NCBI RefSeq assembly: GCF_000002425.4
Contig: NC_037274.1
Span: 186,001 to 250,000 of the forward strand
Reading direction: 5' to 3'
DNA: 64,000 bases
DNA from: Physcomitrium patens
Taxonomy: Eukaryota > Streptophyta > Bryopsida > Funariales > Funariaceae
Shown here: positions 1 through 9,413 of the stretch, in pieces
Layout: each line of letters begins with the position of its first letter
Numbering within the stretch: the first letter of the stretch is position 1
The notes under the pieces: generated by a model
Seen by the model: the letters and a program-made list of their open reading frames with translations, nothing else
Databases searched by the model: none
Told to the model about the DNA's origin: nothing
Translations under genes and position numbers: made by a program

Positions 1-660
1 CTTGAAATGGAATCGAAGTCTTTGTATTTGGGACCTCATTGAGTTGCCCAACCAAGTGAGGTCTCATACTGGGTAAGAGGCCCATACCAGAACCTAGATT
101 GGATATCCCCATAATTAGGTCAAATTGATCCTTCACATCAGACGCACTCAAATATTGAATTGGTACTTTTTCTATTTTTTGACTCTTAGTAAGAACGGCT
201 CGGACTGCGTCTACCCGATTTACCACAGAATCTTAAAGACCTTGATTTATCTCTTCAATTTTTCCTTGGCTTTGGATCTGCTGATCCCGTTTATTGAAAT
301 TAGACGAAGCATTACATTGCTGATAAGTATGCCTCGTTTGCTTACAATTCCTATACACTAGCATGTAATCATCATTGGCTTTGGGATTGGAACATTTACT
401 AACATAATGACCAACCTGTCTGCAACGAAAACGACAAAGTGGTCATCTTGCACCTCCATCATGCATATTGGGTGTCTCCACCGATAAATACCTACTAGGC
501 TTGTTCCATGTAGGGTTGAATAATGATCCTGGTTGTTGCATTGGTATGGAGGATACTTGGTTCGATGACGTCGATGGGGTGACATTAACTGACCCTGAAT
601 ATTGGCATTGGAATTGGCCACTATTTCTAACATCCAAGATGACTAAATATTAATAATATC
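1..660 (-). mobile_element. Degraded gag-like fragment with CCHC zinc knuckles
   Basis: Read on the minus strand, this stretch encodes a Gln/Asn/Ser-rich segment followed by two Cys/His clusters of retroviral zinc-knuckle type (CRQVGHYVSKC, then CKQTRHTYQQC), and a further partly open stretch to the window edge. Knuckles of this kind are typical of gag nucleocapsid domains. No LTR, protease or polymerase is attached, and the sequence does not obviously match the gag of families A to E here. I read it as a broken remnant of another retroelement, cut by the window start. A host CCHC protein pseudogene is the alternative. Confidence 0.4.
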
Positions 661-699
661 TTTTTCATTTATATTTTCACCATATAGTCGTATTACAAC

Positions 700-826
700 A
701 CGACACCATGTCTATGAAGCTTTTAGGAAGCTTTTCTAGAAGACTTTAAGAAATTAATCTATATTTACCTACTTCTATATAATCATATAAGTAACTATTG
801 AGATAAATGTATATATCTCTGATAGT
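700..826 (-). repeat. Inverted piece of family A LTR start
   Basis: The reverse complement of this stretch matches the first ~125 bases of family A LTRs, best the one at 15415 (same run of ATATACATTTATCTCAATA and the later GAAGCTTCCTAAAAGC). It abuts, in opposite orientation, the rest of a family A LTR that resumes at about 831. This is either an internal inversion of the A1 5' LTR or a separate LTR scrap joined by chance. Confidence 0.7.
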
Positions 827-830
827 AGAT

Positions 831-1220
831 TAAAAACTTGGTCAACAAGCTATTTTTGTATCATATGTATTGGTAGCTTATAAAAGAAGCTAATTATGTG
901 GTAGCCATATAGAAAATTTGCCTTGCAAGTCAAGATACATGTCATGCAAGTCAACACATTTTTAGAGATCTTATAGAATGTTGTCACATAGATCCTACGT
1001 AGATAATATATATAGAGGCAAGAGTGAAGCCTTCTTCACTCTTGTCAATTACTTTCTTACTTCTAGTCTAGATTCAAGAGTCTCTAGTTTTTTTTTCTTT
1101 TAGCAATAGCCATTCCAATTTCTTTTCAATATACATACTACTTTATTTCTATTTTGTTACTTTTCTTTTGATATAGATTTCTCAGATTTATGTATCTTCT
1201 TCTAGTTCATATCCTAAACA
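831..1220 (+). repeat. 5' LTR of A1, direct part
   Basis: Matches the last ~400 bases of the A3 LTR (59220-59771) and of the LTR at 14547-15087, including the TATATATAGAG promoter box, the hairpin at 1019-1044 and the terminal CA. The outer ~130 bases are present only inverted at 700-826. Just inside follows a leader with the AATATTAGAGCT motif near 1240, the diverged form of the initiator tRNA-Met-like primer site seen in A3. Confidence 0.75.
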
Positions 1221-1432
1221 AATTGACAATTATATATTTATAATATTAGAGCTTTGTCCCTTCTTGATTAAAAGTGGATTATTCTTTTCTCTTAATAAGT
1301 CATATCTATATTAGAAGTTATGGATTATCCTTTTCCAAACTAATATTATTTTTAGTATCTTCTTTATTTTCAAGTCATCTCTTCTGCTTGTCTTGAGAAA
1401 TATTAGATTTTTTTTTTTCTAAATGTCATCAT

Positions 1433-2200
1433 GATAGAGCTTCATAAAATGAAGAGTGCAATGGCACAAATGTAAGAGCAAATAAGTAAGTTGATGCTTG
1501 CAATGCATCAACTCAATTTATTGCCATTTAAAGCAACAAAAATAACAAGAAATGAATGTATGGACATGATTGAAGCTGATTCAACATCTACACTAAATCA
1601 CATGCTTTCTCCTACAGTTGAATATCTTTCTAGTGTTAGAGAATTTAAAGTTGCCTTGCTTGAGAATTATGATGGCATAAGATCCAAATTTTAAAGATTT
1701 ATCAATCAAATACAATTTGTGATTGAACTTCAACTCCAAAGTTATTCAACGCCAAGATCACGAGTTAGATTCATTGATACACTTCTTTCAGATTCAGCAT
1801 TATCATGGTTTTCATCTTTTTTTGAATGACAAGATTCAATATTGGATAATTTTAAGGCTTTTTTTATAGAGTTTAAATCCATGTATAGAGAACATGATGC
1901 AATTTTTATTACAACTAATAAGATTTATATCTTGCAACAAGGCACTCGATTGGTGACATCATATGTTTTACAATTGTGACAACTAGTAATTGATATCAAG
2001 TGAAATGATGTTACCTTTATCAACCAAATTATCTATGGATTATAATATGAGGTAAAGAAATTGATGCTCAATTTACTTAATTCTCAGACATTAAGTCAAG
2101 CAATTGATTTTGCTATAAAGTGTCACAATTTTGTTTTTTGAGTTTCAATCTAAAAATCATGCAAGAAAATCTCTACACTATTACAATTCAATGACAATAC
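1433..2200 (+). pseudogene. gag remnant of A1
   Basis: Translates in pieces to a protein resembling the A3 gag (start motif on ELxEMKSAMAQM, then TSTLNHMLSPTVEY and the retrotransposon gag core). It is a broken fossil of the capsid gene of the element. It lies directly after the leader of A1 and before its protease region, as in A3. Confidence 0.75.
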
Positions 2201-3053
2201 TATTGACCTCTAAATTTAAACATCTCGAAGTAGAAAACATGCAAATTCATGCAATATTTTTTAAACCTCTTATTGAATAAGAAAAGACTCATCGTCATCA
2301 AAAAAAGATTGTATTTATATATAGAAAAGCTAAACACATTATTCAACATTGTCCAAAGAAACAATGCCACTACAAAATAAAAAATACAAAGGTCAAAGAT
2401 GAAAAATGTCAAAAAATAAATTTGTCCAATTACAATAGGGACCATGCTGCTAGAATCTTGTACAAATGAAGGTCCTATCATCTCCTCAAAACCCTCTCCT
2501 TATTTTATAATAGATGTATATTTAGGTCCTAATAATCACAAAGCCTCTAACTTAATAGATTTAAAAGCCTCAACTTATTTCTTAAATGAAGAGTTTGTTA
2601 AAATCCACAAAATATATTAATATGAAAAACTAAATCCGTAGATGTAGAAGTCATAGATGGCCATCCATTATCTTTTGGAGATATTATTCATGAAACATTT
2701 TCTATAGATGTAGCAATAAATGGTCATAATAATTTTATAATTTTTAATATAATTAGGTCTCTCTTTAATTCAGTCATTTTAGGTTCATTATGGTTAAAAA
2801 AGTATAATCCTCTGATAGCTTGGATTTCTTATAAACTTAACTTTTTTCAGAGCAGTAGTAAGAGTTTTGTGAAAAGCTATAAGTGTAGTATAGTGTCACG
2901 GACCAAAAATACAAACAAGAAATCTAAACAAGAAGTTCAAGAAGAAATGACAAGAACTAGATTATCAAATGAGTACAAGAGCAACGCCAAGAGAATTGAG
3001 CTAGAGCTTCAAGAGATGTGTTGTCGAGACTGAAGAACTCTTCAGCCTCGACT

Positions 3054-3065
3054 CCTATATATACT
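3054..3065 (-). promoter_or_regulatory. LTR TATA box of family B
   Basis: AGTATATATAGG on the minus strand, about 280 bases into the LTR in element direction, downstream of the heat-shock-element cluster and immediately upstream of a stable hairpin. The same box lies in the other three family B LTRs. Position fits the U3/R boundary of an LTR promoter. Confidence 0.65.
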
Positions 3066-3164
3066 ACTGGCCTATGGTTCTAAGAAAGCGCATCAAGAAG
3101 CTTCCCAAGAATTATGAAGCTTCTCGAGCAACTACCCAAGAGCTAGGAAGCTTCTCAAGTAACT

Positions 3165-3330
3165 TCCTAGAATCTACTAGAATATTCTAAGAATATTCTA
3201 GAGCCTTCTAAAAGAATCTTTATAGAATCTTTAAAGAATATTCTAAGAGAATATTCAAGGAATCTTCTGGAAGTTTCTAGAGACTTCTTTCTAGAAGGTT
3301 CTAGAAACTTGTCTCTAGAAAGGTCTAAGG
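3165..3330 (-). promoter_or_regulatory. Heat-shock-element array in B1 LTR (U3)
   Basis: Dense inverted GAA/TTC modules. The core at 3289-3306 is TTCTAGAAGGTTCTAGAA, i.e. TTC-nn-GAA-nn-TTC-nn-GAA, a perfect four-unit heat-shock element. Just beside it TTCTGGAAGTTTCTAGAG is near-perfect, and several GAATATTC pairs lie further in. The core is conserved in the other family B LTRs (9352-9369, 37540-37557, 43603-43620). Heat-shock factors bind such trimers and tetramers, and the plant copia element ONSEN is known to be heat-driven by similar sites. Heat response here is inference. Confidence 0.6.
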
Positions 3331-3395
3331 ACTATGTCCCTAACATCACCTCCTCCTTTAGCTTCGAGGTCTCTGAGAAGTAATGTTATTGTCAG

Positions 3396-3743
3396 TCAAT
3401 ACCAATGCAAGAAAATGAAGATCTGTCGCATAACCTCTGCTATGAACTCCAATTGTTGTTCACGAGGCAAGTGATTCAATGGTCCTTGAAGCCAACGGTA
3501 GTAGTCCACGCCTTCAACTTCTGACCAAGCATGAACCTCCGTGTCTTCATTGTGAAATTGTCCTGCAAACACTCCTTCTGGCTGACCATTGTAGGCAGGC
3601 TCGACCTCAAATACAATCACCAGCGATCTGTTGCTCGGAATCCTTCGACATCGTCGTGGTGCAGGCGGTTCTTTATCTCGCGGTCGTCTTCGTGAGCTAG
3701 TTGCTTGAGATGACATGACAAGTGTAGTATCTTGGCTATCCAT
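3396..3743 (-). CDS. Extra small reading frame (ORF3) of B1, unknown function
   Basis: Open frame of 115 codons from the ATG at 3743, downstream of the chromodomain and before the polypurine tract. It has an Arg/Pro-rich N-terminal third (residues ~18-40) and a more structured part rich in acidic and aromatic residues (FEVEPAYNGQPEGVF, then EVHAWSEVEGVDYYRWLQG). No known retroviral or retrotransposon domain is recognised. Related sequence sits at the same place in B2 (about 37647-37994) and, more diverged, in element C (48273-48405 plus 54094-54370), so it belongs to the family rather than arising by chance. It could be an accessory protein or a relic of a lost C-terminal pol extension. The copy looks open. 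Confidence 0.55.
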   Translation of the reverse strand: MDSQDTTLVMSSQATSSRRRPRDKEPPAPRRCRRIPSNRSLVIVFEVEPAYNGQPEGVFAGQFHNEDTEVHAWSEVEGVDYYRWLQGPLNHLPREQQLEFIAEVMRQIFIFLHWY

Positions 3744-3791
3744 ATTCAAAGGCTAAAACAATAAGAACAAACTTGGGCTACTAACAAAGTT

Positions 3792-6700
3792 CTACGCTAT
3801 CTTGGAGAGAATGTCTACATCAACTATGGATTTTGGTGGTGCTCTCTCCTCTTTTCTGTTTTCTGGATGAGCAAGCTTCAGTAAGAAGCTATCGTCGAAC
3901 CGGCTTGGATTTCTCAGGATATCGTTGATGAAACTCCTGTACCTTTTGTGGCGCATTCGCGAGATTTTCGGCCAGCTCCCATGTTCGTTCATTAATATCG
4001 TAACCGCTCCAATGCACAAAGTATTCTAATTTACCCCGTCTTTACCGTGAATCCAGGACCTTTTTCACCTCGTATTCTTCGTGGTTCTCTATTTCTATGC
4101 TAGGTGGTGGACATTGTACTCTTCCAGGAAAAGACGATTCTCGATAAGGCTCCAACAAAGAAACATGAAAGACAGGATGTACCTTCATAGTAGCTGGTAA
4201 CTCCAGACGATACGCTACAGGATTGATCTGCTTCTGGATAACAAATGGTCCCAATCTCCGATAGTCCAATTTGTCACATGGCCGCTTGGTCTTAATATTT
4301 TGTCGAAGCAGCCAAACTTTGTCTCCAATCGTGAATTTAGGTGCCTGATTCCGAAATTTGTCCGCGGACGCCTTGTAAGATTCTTGGGCAGTTTGCAATT
4401 GAAGCTTCAATGTAGTTTGAAGCTGCGAAAGCTCCTTCACCAATCCTTCAGCTGCCGGATTGTTAATCGTTGACGAACTCCACAAGTCAAGCTTTGGATG
4501 GTATCCATAATTGGAAAAGAATGGCGTTTGTTGAGTTGACGCATGAAGGGTGTTGTTATATGCGAACTCGGCTAGCGATAGATATGCGACCCAATCATCT
4601 TGTTGATAGTTGATGGTGCAACGTAAATATTGCTCTTAAACTTGATTCACCCGTTTTGTTTGGCCGTCCATTTGAGGATGAAATGCCAAAGAAAGCTTGA
4701 TACCCACCTTCAATATTTCAAAAAGAGATTTCCAAAACTTTGACACAAACTGGGTTCCTCGATCCGATACGATATCATCTGGTAGACCATGATATCGATA
4801 CACATTATCAAGAAAGAGTCTTGCTGTGTCTTCGCTTGACGATGTCTTCTTGCAAGGGACAAAATGTGCCATCTTTGTAAGCCGGTCTACGACAACAAAA
4901 ATGCTGTCAAATGAATTCGATGGTGGTAGATCCGTAATAAAGTCCATGGAAACCGAAGACCATGGTCGACGCGGAATAGGCAATGGCTGTAGAAGTCCAT
5001 AAGGTCGATGTCGAGGGTTTTTGGATCTTGAACAAATGTCACAAGATACAACAAAATCTTTCACATCCTTCCACATTTGAGGCCACCAGAAATCGCGGGA
5101 AATAAGTTCCAAGGTCTTATTGAATCCAAAATGTCCCGCAGTTGGAAAGTCATGACGAGATTGAAGAACTCGGAGTCGTGCTGGCCCTTTTGGGATATAC
5201 AACCGCTCTTCGAAATATACTAGATCTCCTTTCATCTTGAATTTATCATCACTAGCATGTTGCTTGATATCAAGGGTTAGAAAATCTTCAATGGTTGCGG
5301 CCCGTACCTGGTCGAGGAAATCAGCATCAATTGGTACAATAGCTGTATTGAGGCGAAATTTCTCTGGCTTCAACAATGTCGTGCACTGTTGATCAAATGC
5401 TGCATCTCCAACCTTTGGCGCGAGATATGATCTCCTTGATAATGCATCGGACAACCCTTATTGCTTTCCAGGCCGATAAGTAATAACAAAGTCGAACTTG
5501 GATAGCGACATACTCCACCGAGCTAGACGCCGATTCAAAACTCGAGTCGACATAAAATACTCCAAATTCTTGTGATCCGTATATACGGTCACTGGATGTG
5601 CAGTTCCTTCGAGAAAGTGGCGCCACTCTTGGAAAGAATCTACTATAGCAAGGAGTTTCTTATCGTGGATCTCATAGTTGATCTCACCAGCAGAGAATTT
5701 TTGAGAATAGAACGCAACTGGATGGAGCTTCTCATCTATGCCCATCTGTGAAAGTACAGCTCCCAAAGCAAAATCCGAAGCATCTGTCTCCAAATAAAAG
5801 GCCTTTGTAAAGTCCATATGTACCAAGATTGGAGCTATAGTAAATACCATCTTCAAATCTTGAAATGCTTTTTCTGCGATAGGTCCCCATTCGAGCTTGT
5901 CCTTACACGTTAACCGAGTGAGGGGGGCAACAACTTGAGAATAATTCTTGATGAAGATCCGATAGTAGTTAGCAAATCCAAGAAAACATTGTACGTCCCT
6001 AACCGTCTTCGAAACTTCCCAAGACATGATTGCTTCCACCTTCTTTGGATCCATCTTCAAGCCTTCCGTAGTCGTGATGAATCTCAAAAACTCCATCTCA
6101 GTTTGGTGAAATAAGCACTTCTCCAATTTGGCATAGAGTCCTCGCTCCCGTAGTTTTTTGAGTACCAGACGAACGTGCTTCTCATGTTCTTCCTCGTTCT
6201 TAGAAAATATCAAAATATCAACTAGATAGATGACAACAAAATCGTCTAGATGCTCTCGAAAGATGTCATTCATCATGTGTTGAAAGACCGCTGGAGCATT
6301 AGTAAGACCAAATGGCATGACATTGTATTCAAAATGGCCATACCTTGTTCGGAACGCTGTCTTCCATTCATCTCCTTCCTTAATTCGCACAAGGTTGTAA
6401 GCCCCCCTTAGGTCAATCTTTGTAAAGATCCTTGCACGCCCAAGTTGTTCTAGAAGACCAGAGATCAAAGGCAATGGATAGCGATTCTTTTTTGTCACCT
6501 TGTTGAGACCTCGATAGTCCACGCACATCCGTAGTGAGCCATCTTTCTTCTTCACAAATAAGATTGGTGCCCCAGTTGGCGACTTCGAATGACGGATGAA
6601 GTTCTTGGCTAGATTCTCGTCAATGTACTTCCACAACTCAGTCAATTCCGTCTGCGATAAATTGTAGATTGGTCCAAAAGGTGGTTGTGCTCCTTCTTAC

Positions 6701-7449
6701 AATTCAATGGCACAGTCATAGGGTCGATGCTTTGGCAGCATATCAGCATTCTTCTTTTCAAAGACATCTTTGAATTCTTCATACTGCTTTGGAATAACCA
6801 AAGTCGGAGTTGCATCTTCTCGAGTCGAAGTTGCGAAGATGACAAGAGGTGTATTTTGCTTGGCTTCCTTCATGAAAGCCCTTGCACCTATAAACAAGGA
6901 TTTGTTTCTAGACATTGTCTTGGCAGATTCCACCTTCAAGGAGTTTGTTGGAAATGTCACTTTCCACAACTTCCAATCTATCAATGGATTATATCTATCA
7001 AGCCAAGATAGTCCCAAAATGATAGGACATGAAGGGGTCTTGATAACATTAAACACAATATTGCTCTCATGGTTTTCAAGACGTACCTTCAATGGTTTAG
7101 TTTCATGGATAACATTGCCTGAAGACAATGGTCGTCCGTCTATGACTTCTACATGGACAGGCTTAAGTTTCTTTACAAGAGAAATATTGTGAAGCTTAGC
7201 AAACTCTTCATCTATAAAGCAAGCGGATGCACCCGAGTCTAATAAAGCATCGACTTGTAGTTCTTGAATACCCAGATGTAAAGGTACCATAAAACAATCT
7301 GAAGGTTGAGCTGAGAAAAAGGGACCTTGATTAATTTTGGATGTTGAGATGTCCAGCCGCACGGTCCCTATTGTGGCTGGGCGTCCTTGTTTTCCTCCAT
7401 GCTTGTACTCTTGAGTCTTGTTGTTTGAGGCTTCTGTTTCTTCCGACAA
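3792..7449 (-). pseudogene. pol region of B1 (PR-RT-RH-INT-chromodomain)
   Basis: In element order the region encodes: an aspartic protease with DSGA; a reverse transcriptase with typical Ty3/gypsy blocks ([30 protein letters not shown]); RNase H with a TDHKNLEYF block; integrase with an HHCC-type finger and the SDRGTQF core; and a C-terminal GPF/Y-like stretch (LGPFVIQKQINPVAYRLELP) followed by a chromodomain (EEYEVKKVLDSR... WSGYD-type). Order and chromodomain place it among the chromoviruses. The protease frame overlaps the end of gag in another frame, the arrangement used for gag-pol frameshifting. The region is broken about four to six times. Confidence 0.9.
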
Positions 7450-8417
7450 TCTATAGCTTTATGGCCCGCTTCTCCGCAATATAAACACAAGTTTTGTTCA
7501 AACCGTCGCTTCCTTTCCTCAGCTGTGAGGGATTTGAAACGTACCGCATCAATTTGCATGGGTTCAGGATCTGTGGAGTGATTCTCTGGACCTTTTGAAA
7601 ATGTAGCAAATGCTCCATCATTTCTCCAGCTTGATCGTCTTTCTTGTCGTAATTCAAAGAGGCGGTTGTCACAAATAATTGCCTGAGATATAAGTTCTTC
7701 TAAAGTATCCGCCTTAGGCATGGTGATCAATAAGTTCTTGACATCATCTCTCAGTCCATATCGAAATCGTGTCATGAACGCCTTATCATTCCAATCAAGA
7801 TCACATGTAAGCTGTTGAAATTCTGCAGCATAGATTGCAACAGAACGTGATCCTTGTCGCAGATTTTGTATCTTTCTTTCAGCCACTCTTTCTCGATCGC
7901 TATCTCCAAACGCAGCAGTAAGTCTCTCTATGAAAGCCTCTAGGTCGTACAATATTGGAGAATCCTTCTCCAATAGTGGAGCAAACCAAGAGCGAGCATT
8001 TCCTGATAGAAGAGTACCTATGAAAGCAACTTGGGTAAATCCATTCGGATAACGAGAAGGGTATAGGCGTAGGTAAAGCCGTACTTGTTGCACAAAACCT
8101 CGGAAGTTGGCTCTTGTTCCGTCAAACTTGTCTGGCATACTCGCTTTTGGTTCTTTCGTACTAATCCTTGAAGTATCCATGGGGGTCGTATGTGACACAT
8201 GTCTTGCTTCTCTCAGTCGAATAATCTCTTGTTGTAGGCTATGAATTTCGCGTCTAGCTTCTTCGGTCACTAGATCAATTTGAGGTTCTTTACTTGGATT
8301 GCGAAGAAATGCAATCTCCTTTCGTACACTATTCATAAGAGCTTGAAGATCTGCAAGAGTTGCCACTCTATTGTCTACTTGTGGAGATGCGCTGTCTATG
8401 ACCTGGTCTACTTCCAT
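7368..8417 (-). CDS. gag of B1
   Basis: Open frame of 349 codons starting at the ATG at 8415-8417. It has an N-terminal helical region, the retrotransposon gag core (PDKFDGTRANFRGF ... SWFAPLLEK ... ERKIQNLRQGS) and one CCHC zinc knuckle near the C-terminus (CLYCGEAGHKAIDC). Gag forms the virus-like particle and binds the element RNA. It lies directly after the leader repeats; its 3' end overlaps the pol frame. Confidence 0.9.
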   Translation of the reverse strand: MEVDQVIDSASPQVDNRVATLADLQALMNSVRKEIAFLRNPSKEPQIDLVTEEARREIHSLQQEIIRLREARHVSHTTPMDTSRISTKEPKASMPDKFDGTRANFRGFVQQVRLYLRLYPSRYPNGFTQVAFIGTLLSGNARSWFAPLLEKDSPILYDLEAFIERLTAAFGDSDRERVAERKIQNLRQGSRSVAIYAAEFQQLTCDLDWNDKAFMTRFRYGLRDDVKNLLITMPKADTLEELISQAIICDNRLFELRQERRSSWRNDGAFATFSKGPENHSTDPEPMQIDAVRFKSLTAEERKRRFEQNLCLYCGEAGHKAIDCRKKQKPQTTRLKSTSMEENKDAQPQ

Positions 8418-8519
8418 ATTTAGAGAATAGATGGATTAAAATTTTGAGAGAAGAAGAAATTGCTAAGTCTCTTGGAAAAAATTGTAGCACTACCTGTCAC
8501 TAAAATTTACTCGGAGAAA

Positions 8520-8934
8520 AGAAAAAAAATACTAAACGATTTCAGTTTTAGAGGAGGATAATCCGCAACCTCTAAAAATGCCTCAATGCTTTCGAGAAGA
8601 GGGGTAATCCGCACTCTATCAAGAAGGCAAAGCTCTGAAATCGATGTTAACAGTCTTTTTTACTAGCTATGCTAAACAAAAAGAAGGAATTAATATCAGT
8701 CCAAGAGAGGGTAATCCGCAACCCTTAGAACGCTCAAGTATCTCCAAGGAAAGGGGTAGTCCACTCTCTGCCTCAAAGAACTAAGCTCTGATATTGTGAT
8801 TGAGAAAATATCAGTTTAGAGGAAGGTAATCCGCAACCCCTAAAGCGCTAGAATACCTTCAAGAAGAGAGGTAATCCGCTCTCAAACAAGAAGGATTCAG
8901 CTCTGATATTAAGATAAAGATAGTCTCGACAAAC
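8520..8934 (-). repeat. Leader tandem repeats of B1 with primer-site-like motifs
   Basis: Three imperfect units of about 125-150 bp, each with TAGAGGAGGGTAATCCGCAACC-like and AAGAGGGGTAATCCGCACTC-like halves. Each ends with AGCTCTGATATT or a variant, whose reverse complement AATATCAGAGCT resembles the TGGTATCAGAGC primer site for initiator tRNA-Met. The copy nearest the 5' LTR is about 8898-8910, some 25 bases inside the LTR edge. The same repeats occur in B2 (42786-43187), in element C (59000-59219) and, in shortened form, in A3. Confidence 0.75.
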
Positions 8935-9408
8935 TGTCACGGACCAAAAATACAAACAAGAAATCTAAACAAGAAGTTCAAGAAGAAATGACAAGAACTA
9001 GATTATCAGATGAGTACAAGATCAACGCCAAGAGAATTGAGCTAGAGCTTCAAGAGATGTGTTGTCGAGACTGAAGAACTCTTCAGCCTCGACTCCTATA
9101 TATACTACTGGCCTATGGTTCTAAGGAAGCGCATCAAGAAGCTTCTCAAGAACTATGAAGCTTCTCGAGCAACTACCCAAAAGCTAGGAAGCTTCTCAAG
9201 TAACTTCCTAGAATCTACTAAAATATTCTAAGAATCTTCTAGAGCCTTCTAAGGGAATCTTTAGGGAATCTTCAAAGAATCTTTTGGAAATCTTTAAAGA
9301 ATATTCTAAGAGAATATTCAAGGAATCTTCTGGAAGTTTCTAGAGACTTCTTTCTAGAAGGTTCTAGAAACTTGTCTCTAGGAAGGTCTAAGGACTATGT
9401 CCCTAACA
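8935..9408 (-). repeat. 5' LTR of B1
   Basis: 474 bp with TG...CA ends, paired with 2894-3345. It is longer by a ~22-bp stretch in the GAATCTTT-rich zone. It carries the heat-shock-element core at 9352-9369 and the hairpin at 9064-9093. Confidence 0.92.
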
Positions 9409-9413
9409 TGTAG

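Larger units (their letters stand above)
2894..3345 (-). repeat. 3' LTR of B1
   Basis: 452 bp, TG...CA ends. Read in element direction it has a U3 full of TTCnnGAA modules, a TATA box (3054-3065 on plus) and a hairpin (3023-3052). It pairs with 8935-9408. Confidence 0.92.
2894..9408 (-). mobile_element. Family B Ty3/gypsy chromovirus, copy B1, inserted in A1
   Basis: A 6.5-kb minus-strand element ending TGTCA...CTAACA on the plus strand. It is flanked by TATAG (2889-2893) and TGTAG (9409-9413), a likely 5-bp target-site duplication with one mismatch. In element order: 5' LTR 8935-9408, leader with tandem repeats, gag, protease, reverse transcriptase, RNase H, integrase, chromodomain, small extra reading frame, polypurine tract (AAAGGAGGAGGTGA) and 3' LTR 2894-3345. 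Gag is open; the pol region is broken about four to six times. The LTRs differ at about a dozen sites (~2.5%) plus one ~22-bp indel. At ~1e-8 changes per site per year that suggests roughly one million years. It interrupts the protease region of A1, so it is younger than A1. Confidence 0.93.

Noticed and set aside
680-710. TAATACGACTATATGG on the minus strand, like a T7 promoter
   Set aside because: Only the first ~10 bases match; the core is different. It lies at the edge of an LTR fragment in plant DNA. Chance.
6770-7192. 140-codon plus-strand frame, also at 41021-41443
   Set aside because: Antisense shadow of the family B protease region; conserved only because the two copies are young.
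8520-8934. CRISPR-like array
   Set aside because: Three long imperfect units without spacer structure, inside a retrotransposon leader of a plant nuclear genome.
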